DNA of 64,000 nt from Methylobacterium sp. J-090 (lineage in GTDB: Bacteria; Pseudomonadota; Alphaproteobacteria; Rhizobiales; Beijerinckiaceae). The DNA is taken from NCBI RefSeq assembly GCF_022829345.1, contig NZ_JAKSXV010000082.1, forward strand, positions 154,187 to 218,186, given 5' to 3'. Under the pieces are notes generated by a model, which searched no databases, had not been told where the DNA came from, and was given only the letters and a program-made list of their open reading frames with translations. The first letter of the stretch is position 1; each line of letters begins with the position of its first letter. Both the position numbers and the translations under genes were made by a program. Below, one piece after another: positions 16,525 through 28,553 of this stretch.

Positions 16525-16620
16525 CAATGGGAAACCGATCTGTGCGGAGATGAGGGCGGAAAAAATCAGGGTTGGGGTTTTGCCGGAATGGGTCGGTGCT
16601 CAGTGTCACGTTTCAGCGAT

Positions 16621-17301
16621 ATGGCCCGCCAAGCCGTGCGGCGCCACGTTCGCCTCTCCGTGGTTGTCGTGATGGCACTCTTTGCCGCACTCGGCCTCAC
16701 CGCCTCCCCCGGCCGGACGGCCTCCGGTGAGCGGCCCGTGTCCCTCGTGGCGTTCGGCGACAGCCTCACGGCCGGCTACCGCCTGCCGGGCCCGGCCGCC
16801 TTCCCGGCGGTGCTGGAGCGGGCGCTCCAGGCCAAGGGCCGGGCCGTCACGGTGGCCAATGCGGGCGTCTCGGGCGATACCACCACGGGCGGCCTCGACC
16901 GCCTCGACTGGTCGGTACCCGACGGAACGGACGGCGTGATCCTCGAACTCGGCGCCAACGACATGCTGCGCGGCACCGATCCGGCCGTGACCCGCAAGGC
17001 CCTCGACACCATCATCACCCGCCTGAAGGCCCGCAACATTCCGGTGATGCTCGCCGGCATGCGGTCCTCGCCGAATCTCGGCCCGGACTACGTCGCACGT
17101 TTCGACGCGATCTATCCCGATCTCGCGAAGGAGTACGGCCTCGTCCTGTACCCGTTCTTCCTCGCGGGCATTGCCGGCGACAAGGCCTACAATCTCGAAG
17201 ACCGGCTCCACCCCAACGTGAAGGGCGTCGAGACCATCGTCGACGGCATCCTGCCGAGCGTCGAGACCTTCCTCGATCGGGTGCAGGCGATCGGCCGCTG
17301 A
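16621..17301 (+). CDS. SGNH/GDSL arylesterase (TesA-like)
   Basis: Periplasmic esterase/lysophospholipase of 226 residues. It has a signal peptide (about 1-33), then SGNH blocks: block I AFGDSLTAGYRLP with the nucleophile Ser, block II NAGVSGDTTTGG with the oxyanion Gly, block III ELGANDMLRG with Asn, and block V DRLHPNVKG with the catalytic Asp and His. Start at ATG 16621 gives a clean signal peptide; the frame is open much further upstream. Divergent from the YbbA/YbbP transporter. Its stop overlaps the thpR start by one nucleotide. Confidence 0.9.
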   Translation: MARQAVRRHVRLSVVVVMALFAALGLTASPGRTASGERPVSLVAFGDSLTAGYRLPGPAAFPAVLERALQAKGRAVTVANAGVSGDTTTGGLDRLDWSVPDGTDGVILELGANDMLRGTDPAVTRKALDTIITRLKARNIPVMLAGMRSSPNLGPDYVARFDAIYPDLAKEYGLVLYPFFLAGIAGDKAYNLEDRLHPNVKGVETIVDGILPSVETFLDRVQAIGR

Positions 17302-17843
17302 TGCCGCGCCTGTTCACCGGCCTCGAGATCCCACCCGCCATCGCCGAAATCCTCGCCCTGCGGCGCGGAGCCCTGACCGGAGCGCGCTGGATCGACCCGA
17401 CCGACTACCACGTCACCCTGCGGTTCCTCGGGGACGTGGACGAGACCGTGGCGGAAGCTGTGCACGACGGCCTCGTCGCGGCGCGTGCCCGCCCGCCGCT
17501 CGATCTCGTCCTCGACGGGATCGGCGTCTTCGGCGGCGCGAAACCGCGCTCGATCCTGGCCACCGTCACGGGCGATCCCGCCCTCGTCGAGTTGCACGCC
17601 GAGCACGAGCGACTGGCGCGGGACGCCGGTGCGGCGCCCGACACCCGTCGATTCACGCCGCACGTGACTCTGGCGCGCCTCAACCGGCAGGCGAGCGCAC
17701 TCGACGTGGCGCAGTACCTTACGGAATCAGGAGGATTCCCGCCCCTGCGTTTCACCGCGACGCGGGTCGCCCTGTTCTCGGCCCGCGCCTCGACGGGTGG
17801 CGGCCCCTACCTCGTCGAGGCCGCCTACCCGCTGGACGGATAG
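17301..17843 (+). CDS. thpR: RNA 2',3'-cyclic phosphodiesterase (2'-5' RNA ligase family)
   Basis: Two-histidine phosphoesterase of 180 residues that opens 2',3'-cyclic phosphates or reversibly joins RNA ends by a 2'-5' bond. Both HxTx motifs are visible: HVTL at about residue 37-40 (DYHVTLRFLGDV) and HVTL at about 122-125 (FTPHVTLARL). Length matches the family. It is translationally coupled to the arylesterase (TGATG). Confidence 0.92.
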   Translation: MPRLFTGLEIPPAIAEILALRRGALTGARWIDPTDYHVTLRFLGDVDETVAEAVHDGLVAARARPPLDLVLDGIGVFGGAKPRSILATVTGDPALVELHAEHERLARDAGAAPDTRRFTPHVTLARLNRQASALDVAQYLTESGGFPPLRFTATRVALFSARASTGGGPYLVEAAYPLDG

Positions 17844-17988
17844 GGCGCGTCCCAGGCAGGCTTCGAGGCGACGCGGGTTTCCGCTCACCGAGACAATGGC
17901 TTGCTGGCTGGCATCGATGATCGCCCCGGCGCAAGCGAGCGAGGCAAGGCCGCGCCCCATGCAACCTGCCTTTCGGCGCGGGCGTCCC

Positions 17989-18882
17989 TCAATCCTGCAG
18001 GCCGATGACCTGGAAATTCGTATGCAGTTCGTCCGACATCGGCACGTTGAGGCGCTCTCCGTTGGGGAGGCGCTTGAGGAACCAGCGCTCGTAGAGCCAG
18101 CGTAGTTCGCGCGACTCGGCCAGCCGCACGAAGGTCGCCTGCACCAGGGTCGCGAGTTGCGGGTCGTCCTTGCGGAAGACGAGGCCGTAGGGCTCGAAGG
18201 AGAGCTTGTCCGGCAGGACCGTGAAGGCGCCGCCCTCGGGGCCGGCCCCCGCGATGAGCCCGTAGAGCAGCACGTCGTCGAGGCCCAGCGCGTCGGCGCG
18301 CCCGTCCCGCACCATGGCGAAGGATTCGGCGTGGTCCTTGCCCGTCACGAGGGTCACCGGAAGGGCGAGGCGCGCGAACAGGGATCGCAGGGCCGTCTCG
18401 TTGGTGGTGCCGGCCGTGACGGCCACGGTGCGGTTGGCGAGATCGCGATAGGAGGCGATCGCCGCGCCACGCCGCACCAGGAGCTTGGTGGCGCTGAAAT
18501 AGGTGACGGGGGAGAATGCCACGCGCTTCCGGCGCTCGGCATTGGCGGTGGTCGAACCGCATTCGAGGTCGATCCGTCCCGAGATCAGGGCGTCGAGGCG
18601 GGAATCCGAGGTGACGGGCGCGTAGCGGACGGTGAGGTCCTTGCGCCCGGTCTCCCGCGCGATGTCGTCCACCACTTCGAGGCAGAGATCGACGGCGTAG
18701 CCCACGGGCTTGCCGGTGGCGTCCTTGAACGAGAACGGCAAGGAGCTTTCGCGGTAGCCGAGGGTGATCACGCCCGTCTCGGCCACGGTCTTCAGGGTGC
18801 CGCCGAGAACCTCGACGGCGCGGGCCGGCCCGGATGCCAGGAGCGCGACGAGGATGCCCAGAACGATGCGATGTCCGGTCAT
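17989..18882 (-). CDS. Periplasmic amino-acid-binding protein (GltI-like)
   Basis: ABC-type substrate-binding protein of 297 residues with a signal peptide (about 1-23, ending ARA). The SBP_bac_3 fold contains LKTVAETGVITLGYRESSLPFSF, a stretch typical of glutamate/aspartate-binding GltI proteins, and later IDLECGSTTANAERRKRVAFS. AAGGAA lies about 6 nt before the ATG at 18882. No permease or ATPase gene follows; it lies 34 nt downstream of dctA on the same strand. Dicarboxylic amino acids are a plausible ligand, by family. Confidence 0.88.
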   Translation of the reverse strand: MTGHRIVLGILVALLASGPARAVEVLGGTLKTVAETGVITLGYRESSLPFSFKDATGKPVGYAVDLCLEVVDDIARETGRKDLTVRYAPVTSDSRLDALISGRIDLECGSTTANAERRKRVAFSPVTYFSATKLLVRRGAAIASYRDLANRTVAVTAGTTNETALRSLFARLALPVTLVTGKDHAESFAMVRDGRADALGLDDVLLYGLIAGAGPEGGAFTVLPDKLSFEPYGLVFRKDDPQLATLVQATFVRLAESRELRWLYERWFLKRLPNGERLNVPMSDELHTNFQVIGLQD

Positions 18883-18916
18883 GACCGTTCCTTCCTCGCG
18901 GGAGAGCCCAGTAGCC

Positions 18917-20188
18917 CTACTCGGCCGGAAGCGGGCTGACATCCCGGTCGAGGCGCTGGTCGGTGAGTTCGAGCTGGCCCTCCCACTTGGCGACCGCCAC
19001 GGTGGCGACGCTGTTGCCGAGCACGTTGGTGGCCGAGCGGCCCATGTCGAGGAACTGGTCGATGCCGATGATGAGGAGCAGGCCGGCTTCCGGAATCTGG
19101 AAGGTCGAGAGGGTGGCGGAGATCACCACCAGGGAGGCGCGCGGCACGCCGGCCATGCCCTTCGAGGTCACCATCAGGAGGAGCAGCATGGTCAGCTGCT
19201 GCCCCGTGGTGAGGGGGATGTTGTAGGCCTGGGCGATGAACATCACCGCGAAGGTGCAGTACATCATCGAGCCGTCGAGGTTGAACGAGTACCCCATCGG
19301 CAGGACGAAGGAGGTGATCTTGTTGGGCACGCCGAACCGCTCCAGGTTCGACAAGGTCTTGGGGTAGGCCGCCTCGCTCGACGCCGTGGAGAAGGCGAGG
19401 AGGAACGGCTCCTTGATGAGGTCGAGGAGGCGTTTCATGTGGTGGCCCACCAGCAGGAAGCCGGCGAAGGCGAGGAGGCACCACAGCATCGCGAGGCTGA
19501 AGTAGAACTCCAGCATGAACTTGCCGTAGGTCACAAGCACGCCGATGCCCTGGGTGGTGATGGTGGCGGCGATCGCCGCGAAGACCGCGATGGGGGCGAA
19601 CCCCATGACGTAGCCGGTGATCTTGAGCATCACGTCGGCCAGCCCCTCGATCCCCTGCGCCAGAAGCTTGCCCTTCTCGCCGAGCGCCGCGAGGCCGACG
19701 CCGAAGAAGATCGAGAACACCACGATCTGGAGGATCTCGTTGTTGGCCATGGCCTCCACCGGGCTCTTCGGCACCAAGTGCGTGACGAACTCCTTCAGGG
19801 AGAGGGAGGCGGCCTTGAGGTTGGTGGTGGCGCCGGCATCGGGGAGCGGCAGGTTGAGGTTCTCGCCCGGCCGCAGGATGTTGACCATAATCAGGCCGAG
19901 CAGCAGCGAACACAGCGAGGCACCGACGAACCACAGCATGGCCTTGCCGCCGACCCGGCCGACGGAGGCGGTGTCTCCCATGTGGGCGATGCCGACGACC
20001 AGGGTGGAGAACACCAGCGGCGCGATGATCATCTTGATCAACCGCAGGAACACGTCGCTGATCAGGGCGATGTAGCCGGAGATTTCCTTCGAGGTCTGCG
20101 GATCGGGCCAAGTGACGTTGCACAAGTAGCCCACTGCGATGCCGAGCAGCATGCCGATGAAGATGTACGTCGTGAGCCTGGACTGCAT
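18917..20188 (-). CDS. dctA: C4-dicarboxylate:cation symporter
   Basis: Inner-membrane importer of succinate, fumarate and malate, 423 residues, with the excitatory-amino-acid-transporter fold (eight helices, two re-entrant hairpins). Family marks are FLRLIKMIIAPLVFSTLV, the serine-rich hairpin AFSTASSEAAYPKTLSNLERFGV, and YSFNLDGSMMYCTFAVMF near the C-terminus. GGGGGAGGA upstream of the ATG at 20188 fixes the start; the frame stays open to 20395. No dctBD two-component pair is adjacent. A GltI-like gene follows. Confidence 0.92.
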   Translation of the reverse strand: MQSRLTTYIFIGMLLGIAVGYLCNVTWPDPQTSKEISGYIALISDVFLRLIKMIIAPLVFSTLVVGIAHMGDTASVGRVGGKAMLWFVGASLCSLLLGLIMVNILRPGENLNLPLPDAGATTNLKAASLSLKEFVTHLVPKSPVEAMANNEILQIVVFSIFFGVGLAALGEKGKLLAQGIEGLADVMLKITGYVMGFAPIAVFAAIAATITTQGIGVLVTYGKFMLEFYFSLAMLWCLLAFAGFLLVGHHMKRLLDLIKEPFLLAFSTASSEAAYPKTLSNLERFGVPNKITSFVLPMGYSFNLDGSMMYCTFAVMFIAQAYNIPLTTGQQLTMLLLLMVTSKGMAGVPRASLVVISATLSTFQIPEAGLLLIIGIDQFLDMGRSATNVLGNSVATVAVAKWEGQLELTDQRLDRDVSPLPAE

Positions 20189-20450
20189 CGGAATTCCTCC
20201 CCCGACGCGCCCACGCACGTCCGGCGACTTGCCGCCGCAAGCCAACACACGGAAAGTCCTCGCACGGACCATGCCACCGGCCGAAAACCTTATTCGGCGC
20301 CGTCCGAACGGACCGAGTGCCGCGATGTCTTGCCGGGGGTGGGGCCGTCTCCAGTGAAAGGCTAGCGTTTTTCCAGTCCCGTGCAAGCGGCACATCGGGA
20401 ATTCTTGCGCCGCCTCAGGATTGCCCGGCGTCGCCGGACGTGCGGCCGGT

Positions 20451-21068
20451 TCAGGCGGCGCGCAGGCGGGCGGCGGCCTCGGCGGAACGGCGGATCACCG
20501 CCTCCTCGGGCAGGCCGGCCGGGACGACCCAGCTTCCACCGACGCACAGCACGGGCTTGAGGGCGAGCCAGTCGGGCGCGGTGGCCTCGGTGATGCCGCC
20601 GGTGGGGCAGAAGCGGACCTGATGGAACGGGCCGGCCAGCGCCTTCAGGGCCTTGATGCCGCCGGCGGCCTCGGCGGGAAAGAACTTGAACCGGTCGAGC
20701 CCGTGGTCGAGGCCGCGCATGATGTCGGCCGAGTTGGCGATACCGGGCAGGTAGGGGATGCCCCGGTCGATGGCCGCGCGGGTCAGCGGCTCGGTGAGGC
20801 CGGGGCTGACGATGAACTTCGCCCCCGCGTTGATGGCGGCGTCGAGGTCGCGCGGGTTGAGCACGGTGCCGGCCCCCACCACCGCGCCCTCGACCCGCGA
20901 CATGATGCGGATCACCTCGAGGGCGGCGGGGGTGCGCAGGGTCACCTCCAGGGCCGTGAGCCCGCCGGCCACCAGGGCCCGGGCGATGGGCTCGGCATGG
21001 GCCACGTCCTCGACCACGAGGACGGGGATGACGGGAACGGAGCGCATCAGCGCGTCGATGCTGGTCAT
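20451..21068 (-). CDS. eda: KDPG/KHG aldolase
   Basis: Cleaves 2-keto-3-deoxy-6-phosphogluconate to pyruvate and glyceraldehyde-3-phosphate, last step of the Entner-Doudoroff pathway. 205 residues, class I TIM-barrel aldolase. The catalytic Glu lies in [12 protein letters not shown], and the Schiff-base Lys in [11 protein letters not shown], followed by CPTGGI. It is 28 nt downstream of edd, so the two pathway-specific enzymes form an operon. Confidence 0.94.
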   Translation of the reverse strand: MTSIDALMRSVPVIPVLVVEDVAHAEPIARALVAGGLTALEVTLRTPAALEVIRIMSRVEGAVVGAGTVLNPRDLDAAINAGAKFIVSPGLTEPLTRAAIDRGIPYLPGIANSADIMRGLDHGLDRFKFFPAEAAGGIKALKALAGPFHQVRFCPTGGITEATAPDWLALKPVLCVGGSWVVPAGLPEEAVIRRSAEAAARLRAA

Positions 21069-21096
21069 GGGGCGGTCCTCGAAGGTACGGGGTGGG

Positions 21097-22920
21097 TCAA
21101 AGGCCGGCAGCGGCCAGCATGGCGGAGGCGCCCTGCTCGGCCCCGTCGGCGCCGTGGCGCAGGAAGGCGAACAGCTCGCGTCCGGTGCCGAAGGCGGGCG
21201 CCGGGGCGGTGGCCTCGTCGCGGGCCTCCCACTCGGCGGGATCGACGAGGACTTCGAGGCTGCCGTCCTCGGCGCTCAGGCGCACCACGTCGCCGTCGCG
21301 GATCCTGGCGAGCGGGCCCCCGCCCAGCGCCTCCGGGCTGAGGTGGATCGCCGCCGGGACCTTGCCGGAGGCGCCCGACATCCGCCCGTCGGTGACGAGG
21401 GCGACACGGAACCCGCGATCCTGCAGCACCCCGAGCTGGGGCGTGAGCTTGTGGAGCTCCGGCATGCCGTTGGCGCGCGGGCCCTGGAAGCGCACCACCA
21501 CCACGACGTCGGTTTCGAGTTCGCCGGCCTTGAACGCCGCCATGACGTCGTCCTGATCGTCGAAGACGCGGGCTGGCGCTTCGATGGTCCAGCGCGACGG
21601 CTCGACGGCGCTGGTCTTGAAGGTCGCCCGGCCGAGATTGCCCTTCACCAGCCGCATGCCGCCGTCGGCCTGGAACGGACGCGCGGGGCCGCGCAGGATG
21701 CTCTCGTCGTGGGACCTCTCCGGGGCGTCCTCGAACACCAGGGCATCGTCCACGAGCTTGGGATCGCGGGCGTGGTCGCGCAGGCGCCCACCCGCGACGG
21801 TGAGGATGTCGTCGTGCAGGAGCCCAGCATCGATGAGGCTGGCGATGACGTAGGACATGCCGCCGGCGGCGTGGAAGTGGTTCACGTCGCCCGAGCCGTT
21901 GGGATAGACCTTGGCGACCTGCGGGACCACGGCCGAGAGCCGGTCGAAATCCTCCCAGTCGAGGACGATGCCGGCGGCGCGCGCCATCGCCGGCAGGTGG
22001 ATGGCGTGGTTCGTCGAGCCGCCGGTGGCGAGCAGGCCCACCACGGCGTTGACGATGGCCTTCTCGTCGATGCAGCGGCCGAGCGGCCGGTAATCGTTGC
22101 CGTTGGCGCCGATCTCGGAAAGGCGATGGACGGCCGCCCGCGTCACCGCCTGGCGCAGCTTCGTGCCCGGATTGATGAACGAGGCGCCGGGCATGTGCAG
22201 GCCCATGACGTCCATCATCATCTGATTGGAGTTGGCGGTGCCGTAGAAGGTGCAGGTGCCGGCGCCGTGATAGGAGGCGGACTCGGATTCGAGCAGCTCG
22301 TCGCGCCCGACCTTGCCCTCGGCGTAGAGTTGCCGGACGCGCTGTTTCTCCTTGTTGGCGATGCCCGACGGCATGGGCCCGGCCGGGATCAGGATCATCG
22401 GCAGGTGGCCGAACCGGAGCGCCCCGATGATGAGGCCCGGCACGATCTTGTCGCAGATGCCGAGCAGCGCCGCCGAATCGAACATCCCGTGGCTGAGCGC
22501 GAGGGCGGTGGAGAGCGCGATGGTGTCGCGCGAGAACAGGGACAGCTCCATGCCGCGCTGGCCTTGCGTGACGCCGTCGCACATAGCCGGCACGCCGCCC
22601 GCGACCTGCGCCGTGGCGCCCACCTCGCGGGCGAAAAGCTTCATCTGGTCGGGGTAGCGGCCGTAGGGCTGATGGGCCGAGAGCATGTCGTTGTAGGCCG
22701 TGACGATGGCCATGTTCATGCTGCGCCCGGCCCGGATCGCCGGCTTGTCCTCGCCGGAGGCCGCGAAGCCGTGGGCGAGGTTGCCGCAATTGAGCATCGG
22801 TCGGTGGACGCCGTGGTCGCGCTCGCGGGCGACGAGGTCGAGATACGCCGTTCGCGTTGGCCGTGAGCGTTCGATCACCCGCGCGGTGACGGCGGCGATC
22901 TCGGGGTGAAGCTCGGTCAT
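21097..22920 (-). CDS. edd: Phosphogluconate dehydratase
   Basis: Iron-sulfur dehydratase turning 6-phosphogluconate into KDPG, first committed step of the Entner-Doudoroff pathway. About 607 residues, the usual length. IlvD/Edd family signatures: [59 protein letters not shown] and [20 protein letters not shown], with the cluster-binding cysteines. AGGAAA before the ATG at 22920 favours this start over the one at 22935. Operon with eda. Zwf and Pgl are not in the window. Confidence 0.95.
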   Translation of the reverse strand: MTELHPEIAAVTARVIERSRPTRTAYLDLVARERDHGVHRPMLNCGNLAHGFAASGEDKPAIRAGRSMNMAIVTAYNDMLSAHQPYGRYPDQMKLFAREVGATAQVAGGVPAMCDGVTQGQRGMELSLFSRDTIALSTALALSHGMFDSAALLGICDKIVPGLIIGALRFGHLPMILIPAGPMPSGIANKEKQRVRQLYAEGKVGRDELLESESASYHGAGTCTFYGTANSNQMMMDVMGLHMPGASFINPGTKLRQAVTRAAVHRLSEIGANGNDYRPLGRCIDEKAIVNAVVGLLATGGSTNHAIHLPAMARAAGIVLDWEDFDRLSAVVPQVAKVYPNGSGDVNHFHAAGGMSYVIASLIDAGLLHDDILTVAGGRLRDHARDPKLVDDALVFEDAPERSHDESILRGPARPFQADGGMRLVKGNLGRATFKTSAVEPSRWTIEAPARVFDDQDDVMAAFKAGELETDVVVVVRFQGPRANGMPELHKLTPQLGVLQDRGFRVALVTDGRMSGASGKVPAAIHLSPEALGGGPLARIRDGDVVRLSAEDGSLEVLVDPAEWEARDEATAPAPAFGTGRELFAFLRHGADGAEQGASAMLAAAGL

Positions 22921-23035
22921 GACATTTCCTCGCATGGCGCGAAGTCTGGAACTCTTGAAACCATGGCGGCGCCGCCGTGGCTAGCCGGACGTCCCCGTTC
23001 GCCTGGACAGACGGGGGCGTCTGTCGGCTTCGGGC

Positions 23036-24511
23036 TCAATGCCCTGAGGCAAGGGCCGCGCCGGGTTTGTCGTGGGTGGCGAGGCGCTCCACCATCGACG
23101 CCGTGGCGGGGTTCATGCCGACGACCGCGACGGGCACGCCGTGGCGGCGGAACTTCAGCACGACGCGGTCGAGGGCGTTGATTCCGGTGATGTCCCAGAA
23201 GTGCGCTGCCGAGAGGTCGATGACGAGGCCGTCGAGATCCTCCTCGCGAAAGTCGAAGGCGGCGTGGAAGGCCTCGGCCGTGGCGAAGAAGATCTGCCCC
23301 GTCACCCGGTAGGTCCGTGTCGTGCCGGTGCGCTCGGAGCCGGCGGCGAAGAACCGCGTCACCTTGTGGGCGAAGAACAGGCCGCTCAGCACCACGCCGA
23401 AGAGCACGCCCCGGGCGAGGTCGTGGGTCGCCACCACCACCGCCACGGTGCCGAGCATGACGAGGCTCGAGCTCTTCGGGTTCGTCGTCAGGGCGACCAG
23501 CGAGCGCCACTGGAAGGTGTTGATGGAGACCATGATCATCACGGCGACGAGGGCCGCCATGGGGATCTGCGCCACGTAGGGTCCGAGGACGACGATGAGG
23601 AACAGCAGGAACGCGCCCGCCCACAGGGTCGAGAGCCGGCCGCGCCCGCCCGACGAGACGTTGATCACCGACTGGCCGATCATCGCGCAGCCGGCCATGC
23701 CGCCGAAGCACCCGGCGGTGATGTTGGCGAGGCCCTGGCCGGCGCATTCGCGGTTCTTGTCCGAGCCGGTATCCGTCATCTCGTCGAGGATGGCGGCCGT
23801 CATCAGGCTCTCCAGCAGCCCGACCATGGTGAGGGTGAGGGCGTAGGGCAGGATGATCCGCAAGGTCTCCAGGGTCAGTGGCACCTGCGGCAGGGCGAAG
23901 ACCGGCAATTCGGTGGGGAGTGCCCCCATGTCGCCGACCCGGTGGATCGGAAGACCGAGCACCATGGCGACGGCGGTCAGCAGCACGATCGTCACCAGCG
24001 GCGACGGCACCGCCTTGGTGAGGTACGGCAGGCCGTAGATCAGCGCGAGGCCGATGGCCGTCATGGCGTAGACGGTGGGGCCCTGCCCCAGCAGTTCGGG
24101 CATCTGCGCCAGGAAGATCAGGATCGCCAGGGCGTTGACGAAGCCGGTCACCACGGAGCGCGAGACGAAGCGCATCAGGTTGCCGAGCTTCAACGCTCCG
24201 GCACCGATCTGAAGGAAACCCGTCAGGATCGTGGCGGCGAAGAGGTGGCCGAGGCCGTGCTCCTTCACCAGGGTCACCATCACCAGGGCCATGGCGCCGG
24301 TGGCCGCCGAGATCATCGCCGGGCGCCCGCCCGCGAACGCGGACACCACGGCGATGCAGAACGACGCGTAGAGGCCGACCTTTGGGTCGACTCCGGCGAT
24401 GAGGGAGAACGCGATGGCCTCGGGGATGAGGGCGAGCGCCACCACCGTCCCGGCCAGGAGTTCGCGCGTGATATCGGGAGCCCACTCGCTCCGCAGGTGT
24501 CGTCGGGTCAT
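23036..24511 (-). CDS. SulP-family anion transporter with STAS domain
   Basis: Inner-membrane anion or bicarbonate transporter of 491 residues. The SLC26/SulP transmembrane domain (about 15-400) starts with [20 protein letters not shown] and contains [20 protein letters not shown], typical of this family. A cytoplasmic STAS domain (about 410-485) ends the protein, with [14 protein letters not shown] and [19 protein letters not shown]. Start at ATG 24511. Sulfate, bicarbonate or dicarboxylates are all possible substrates. Confidence 0.9.
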   Translation of the reverse strand: MTRRHLRSEWAPDITRELLAGTVVALALIPEAIAFSLIAGVDPKVGLYASFCIAVVSAFAGGRPAMISAATGAMALVMVTLVKEHGLGHLFAATILTGFLQIGAGALKLGNLMRFVSRSVVTGFVNALAILIFLAQMPELLGQGPTVYAMTAIGLALIYGLPYLTKAVPSPLVTIVLLTAVAMVLGLPIHRVGDMGALPTELPVFALPQVPLTLETLRIILPYALTLTMVGLLESLMTAAILDEMTDTGSDKNRECAGQGLANITAGCFGGMAGCAMIGQSVINVSSGGRGRLSTLWAGAFLLFLIVVLGPYVAQIPMAALVAVMIMVSINTFQWRSLVALTTNPKSSSLVMLGTVAVVVATHDLARGVLFGVVLSGLFFAHKVTRFFAAGSERTGTTRTYRVTGQIFFATAEAFHAAFDFREEDLDGLVIDLSAAHFWDITGINALDRVVLKFRRHGVPVAVVGMNPATASMVERLATHDKPGAALASGH

Positions 24512-24830
24512 GAAGAAGGTCCGTCCACCCCGCGCGCCGGGTCCCATGGGACGGCGTCGTCGGGGGATGCGTGAAGAGACACGCCGAAAGAGGGCGTGCC
24601 GATGCGAAGCAGGATTTCGCGTGGTGAGCGGCCTACGGCGGCCCGAGACGGCAATACAGGCGTGCGCGATCCTTCAGCATGACCGGCTCATAGCATGGCG
24701 GCCTCATCATGCAACTCGGCGCCGCCCCGCCCGATCTTTCCAGGAGACCTTGGACCTAAGTTTACGCAAAATGCAGGTGCTTTGTACGATAACAGGCGCG
24801 AATACCCATCGGAGCAGCCGATTCGTCCTG
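24512..24830. other. Divergent intergenic region before the GGDEF gene
   Basis: No gene is supported. The diguanylate-cyclase frame remains open through part of it (an alternative ATG lies at 24771), and it must contain the promoters of the SulP gene (leftward) and of the GGDEF gene (rightward). No clear operator was seen. Confidence 0.45.
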
Positions 24831-26032
24831 ATGCAGACCGAAATCGAGGCCAATCCACGCCGTCCCTGGTACGATCTGCGCTTGGCGGCGGCCCTCGAGG
24901 ACCGGTTCCAGGTCGAGCAGGCCCAGCGCTCGGGCGCCTATCTCCGGTCGTGGCTGCTGGTCTTCGTCCTGTTCAACATCCTTTCGCTGAAGCTCGACTT
25001 CGATGCGTTCGGCCCGGAGGCCTTCGCGGTTCCCGCCGTCCTCACCCTCGGGGTGTTCGTACCCCTGACCGGCATCGGTATCCTGCTCCTGCACGGGCAG
25101 CCCTCGCCCCTGCGCCGGACCGTCGTGGTGACGCTCGTGAGCCTCACGGACATGCTCATCGTCCTCAACAGCGCCCGGATCGTGCCGGCCGAGCACGCCA
25201 ACGTCTACATCGTCCTCGCGGTGATCGTTCCCCTGGTGGTGGGCCTCATCGCCGACCTGTCGTTCCGGCACAGCCTCGTCTTCTGCGGCACGGCCTTCGC
25301 GGCCTATGGCGGTTGGGCGATCTGCATCCCGCCGGTCGACGTGGTCGGAACCGGCCTGCCCGTCCTCGTGGCCTGCCTGATCCTCGTGCCGATCAAGGGC
25401 AGCTATTCACGCGAGCGCCAGGAGAAGCGGGCCTTCGTGCTGCGGCACGCTTTGGAAGCGGCCAATGCCCGCCTGACGGTCCTGTCGACAACCGACGCCC
25501 TGACCGGACTGGCCAACCGGCGCGTCTTCAACGACGCCCTGGCCGAAGCGTGGAACGGGGTCGGCGGCGAGCCGGGCTGGTGCGCCGTGGTGGCCATCGA
25601 CATCGACCATTTCAAGCGCCTCAACGATCTGGCCGGCCACCCCGAGGGCGACCGCTGCCTCGTGGCCGTCGCAGCCGCCCTCGACGGGCCGACCCGGGCG
25701 GCCGGGGGGCTGCTCGCCCGCTACGGCGGCGAGGAGTTCATGGCCTTCTTCCCGGGGGCGACACCCGAGGAGGCCCTCGATTTCGGCGAGCGTCTGCGCG
25801 TCGCCGTCGAGCGGTTGGCGTTCCGTTCCGGCCGGGACGGGTCCGCCTGGGTCGCGAGCGTCAGCATCGGCGTCACCGCCGCACACAGCGTGACCGGTGC
25901 CTGCGGTGTCGGGCCGGGTCACCTTCTGACCACCGCCGACGCGGCGCTCTACCGCGCCAAGCGCCGAGGCCGGAACTGCGTCGAGGCCCTGCCGATCCGG
26001 GTGGAGACGGCCAACGGCGATTCCGGACCCGC

Positions 26033-26054
<22 letters not shown>
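24831..26054 (+). CDS. Membrane GGDEF protein (diguanylate cyclase)
   Basis: Makes the second messenger c-di-GMP. 407 residues: a short cytoplasmic N-terminus, about six hydrophobic segments (residues 38-200), then a GGDEF domain (about 225-385). The active-site loop is GGEEF within LLARYGGEEFMAFFP, the metal site Asp lies in AIDIDHFKRLND, and it has the usual TTADAALYRAKRRGRN end. No RxxD inhibitory site is obvious before the active-site loop. Start at ATG 24831. Its last 22 nt overlap the end of the convergent ABC exporter gene. Confidence 0.87.
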
Positions 26055-27904
<1,850 letters not shown>

Positions 27905-27997
27905 CTTTTTTCCGATATCCGGTTGCGTCAGCGACTCTTCAGCTAGGCGGTCGCCTGCCCCTGCCAACCGGGGGGCGATGCCGCACGAGGATTTCCC

Positions 27998-28465
27998 ATG
28001 CTCCGCCTCGCCCTGTACCAGCCCGATATCCCGCAGAACACCGGCACGCTGCTGCGCCTGGCCGCCTGCCTCGGGGTCGCCGTCGAGATCATCGAGCCGG
28101 CGGGGTTCGACGTGTCCGACCGGCACCTGCGCCGCTCGGGCCTCGACTACCTCGACCACGTGGCGGTCACGCGGCACCGTTCGTGGAGCGCGTTCGAGGG
28201 GTGGAGGCGGGAGGCGGGCCTCCGCCTCGTGGTGGCGACGACGCAGGGCGCCCTGCCCTATTGCGATCTCGCCTACCGCCCCGGCGACTGCCTGCTCATG
28301 GGCCGTGAATCGGCCGGTGTGCCCGACGCGGTCCACGCGGCGGCCGACGCGCGGGTGGTGGTGCCGATCCGGCCGGGGATGCGCTCCCTCAACGTCGCCG
28401 TCTGTGCCGCGATGATCCTGGGGGAAGGGCTGCGGCAGACGGGAGGCGTCTCCAAGTCTGTTTGA
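27998..28465 (+). CDS. trmL: tRNA (cytidine/uridine-34 2'-O)-methyltransferase
   Basis: SPOUT methyltransferase modifying the wobble base of tRNA-Leu isoacceptors. 155 residues, typical length. It begins LRLALYQPDIPQNTGTLLRL and has the knot motifs CLLMGRESAGVPDAV and VPIRPGMRSLNVAVCAAMIL. GAGGA lies upstream of the ATG at 27998. The stop codon overlaps an inverted repeat that lies in front of the PspA-like gene. Confidence 0.94.
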   Translation: MLRLALYQPDIPQNTGTLLRLAACLGVAVEIIEPAGFDVSDRHLRRSGLDYLDHVAVTRHRSWSAFEGWRREAGLRLVVATTQGALPYCDLAYRPGDCLLMGRESAGVPDAVHAAADARVVVPIRPGMRSLNVAVCAAMILGEGLRQTGGVSKSV

Positions 28466-28501
28466 ACGTCGTGCATAAACGCACTTGAACATCGTTCAAA
28501 C
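28460..28501. promoter_or_regulatory. Nested inverted repeats upstream of the PspA-like gene
   Basis: GTTTGAACG (28460-28468) is mirrored exactly by CGTTCAAAC (28493-28501). Nested inside, TTGAAC-N3-GTTCAA lies at 28485-28499. TTGAAC also recurs as a direct repeat 23 nt apart. This is a candidate operator for stress control of pspA; the left arm overlaps the trmL stop codon. Confidence 0.5.
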
Positions 28502-28553
28502 TGTGGCACCTTTCCCTGGCGACGGCCGTGACCGTCCCACGGGAGACAGCCCC

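Noticed and set aside
15815..16609. N-terminal extension of the ABC permease frame across the ATPase gene
   Set aside because: The same DNA encodes the ATPase in another frame with all ABC motifs; the permease starts two nt after its stop.
27905..28492. N-terminal extension of the ABC exporter frame
   Set aside because: It is antisense to trmL and lacks similarity; the ATG at 27904 has a ribosome-binding site and gives the family N-terminus.
28501..28524. Possible sigma-54 promoter (TGGCAC ... TGGC) before pspA
   Set aside because: The GG-to-GC distance is 12 nt instead of 10 and the -12 element is poor.
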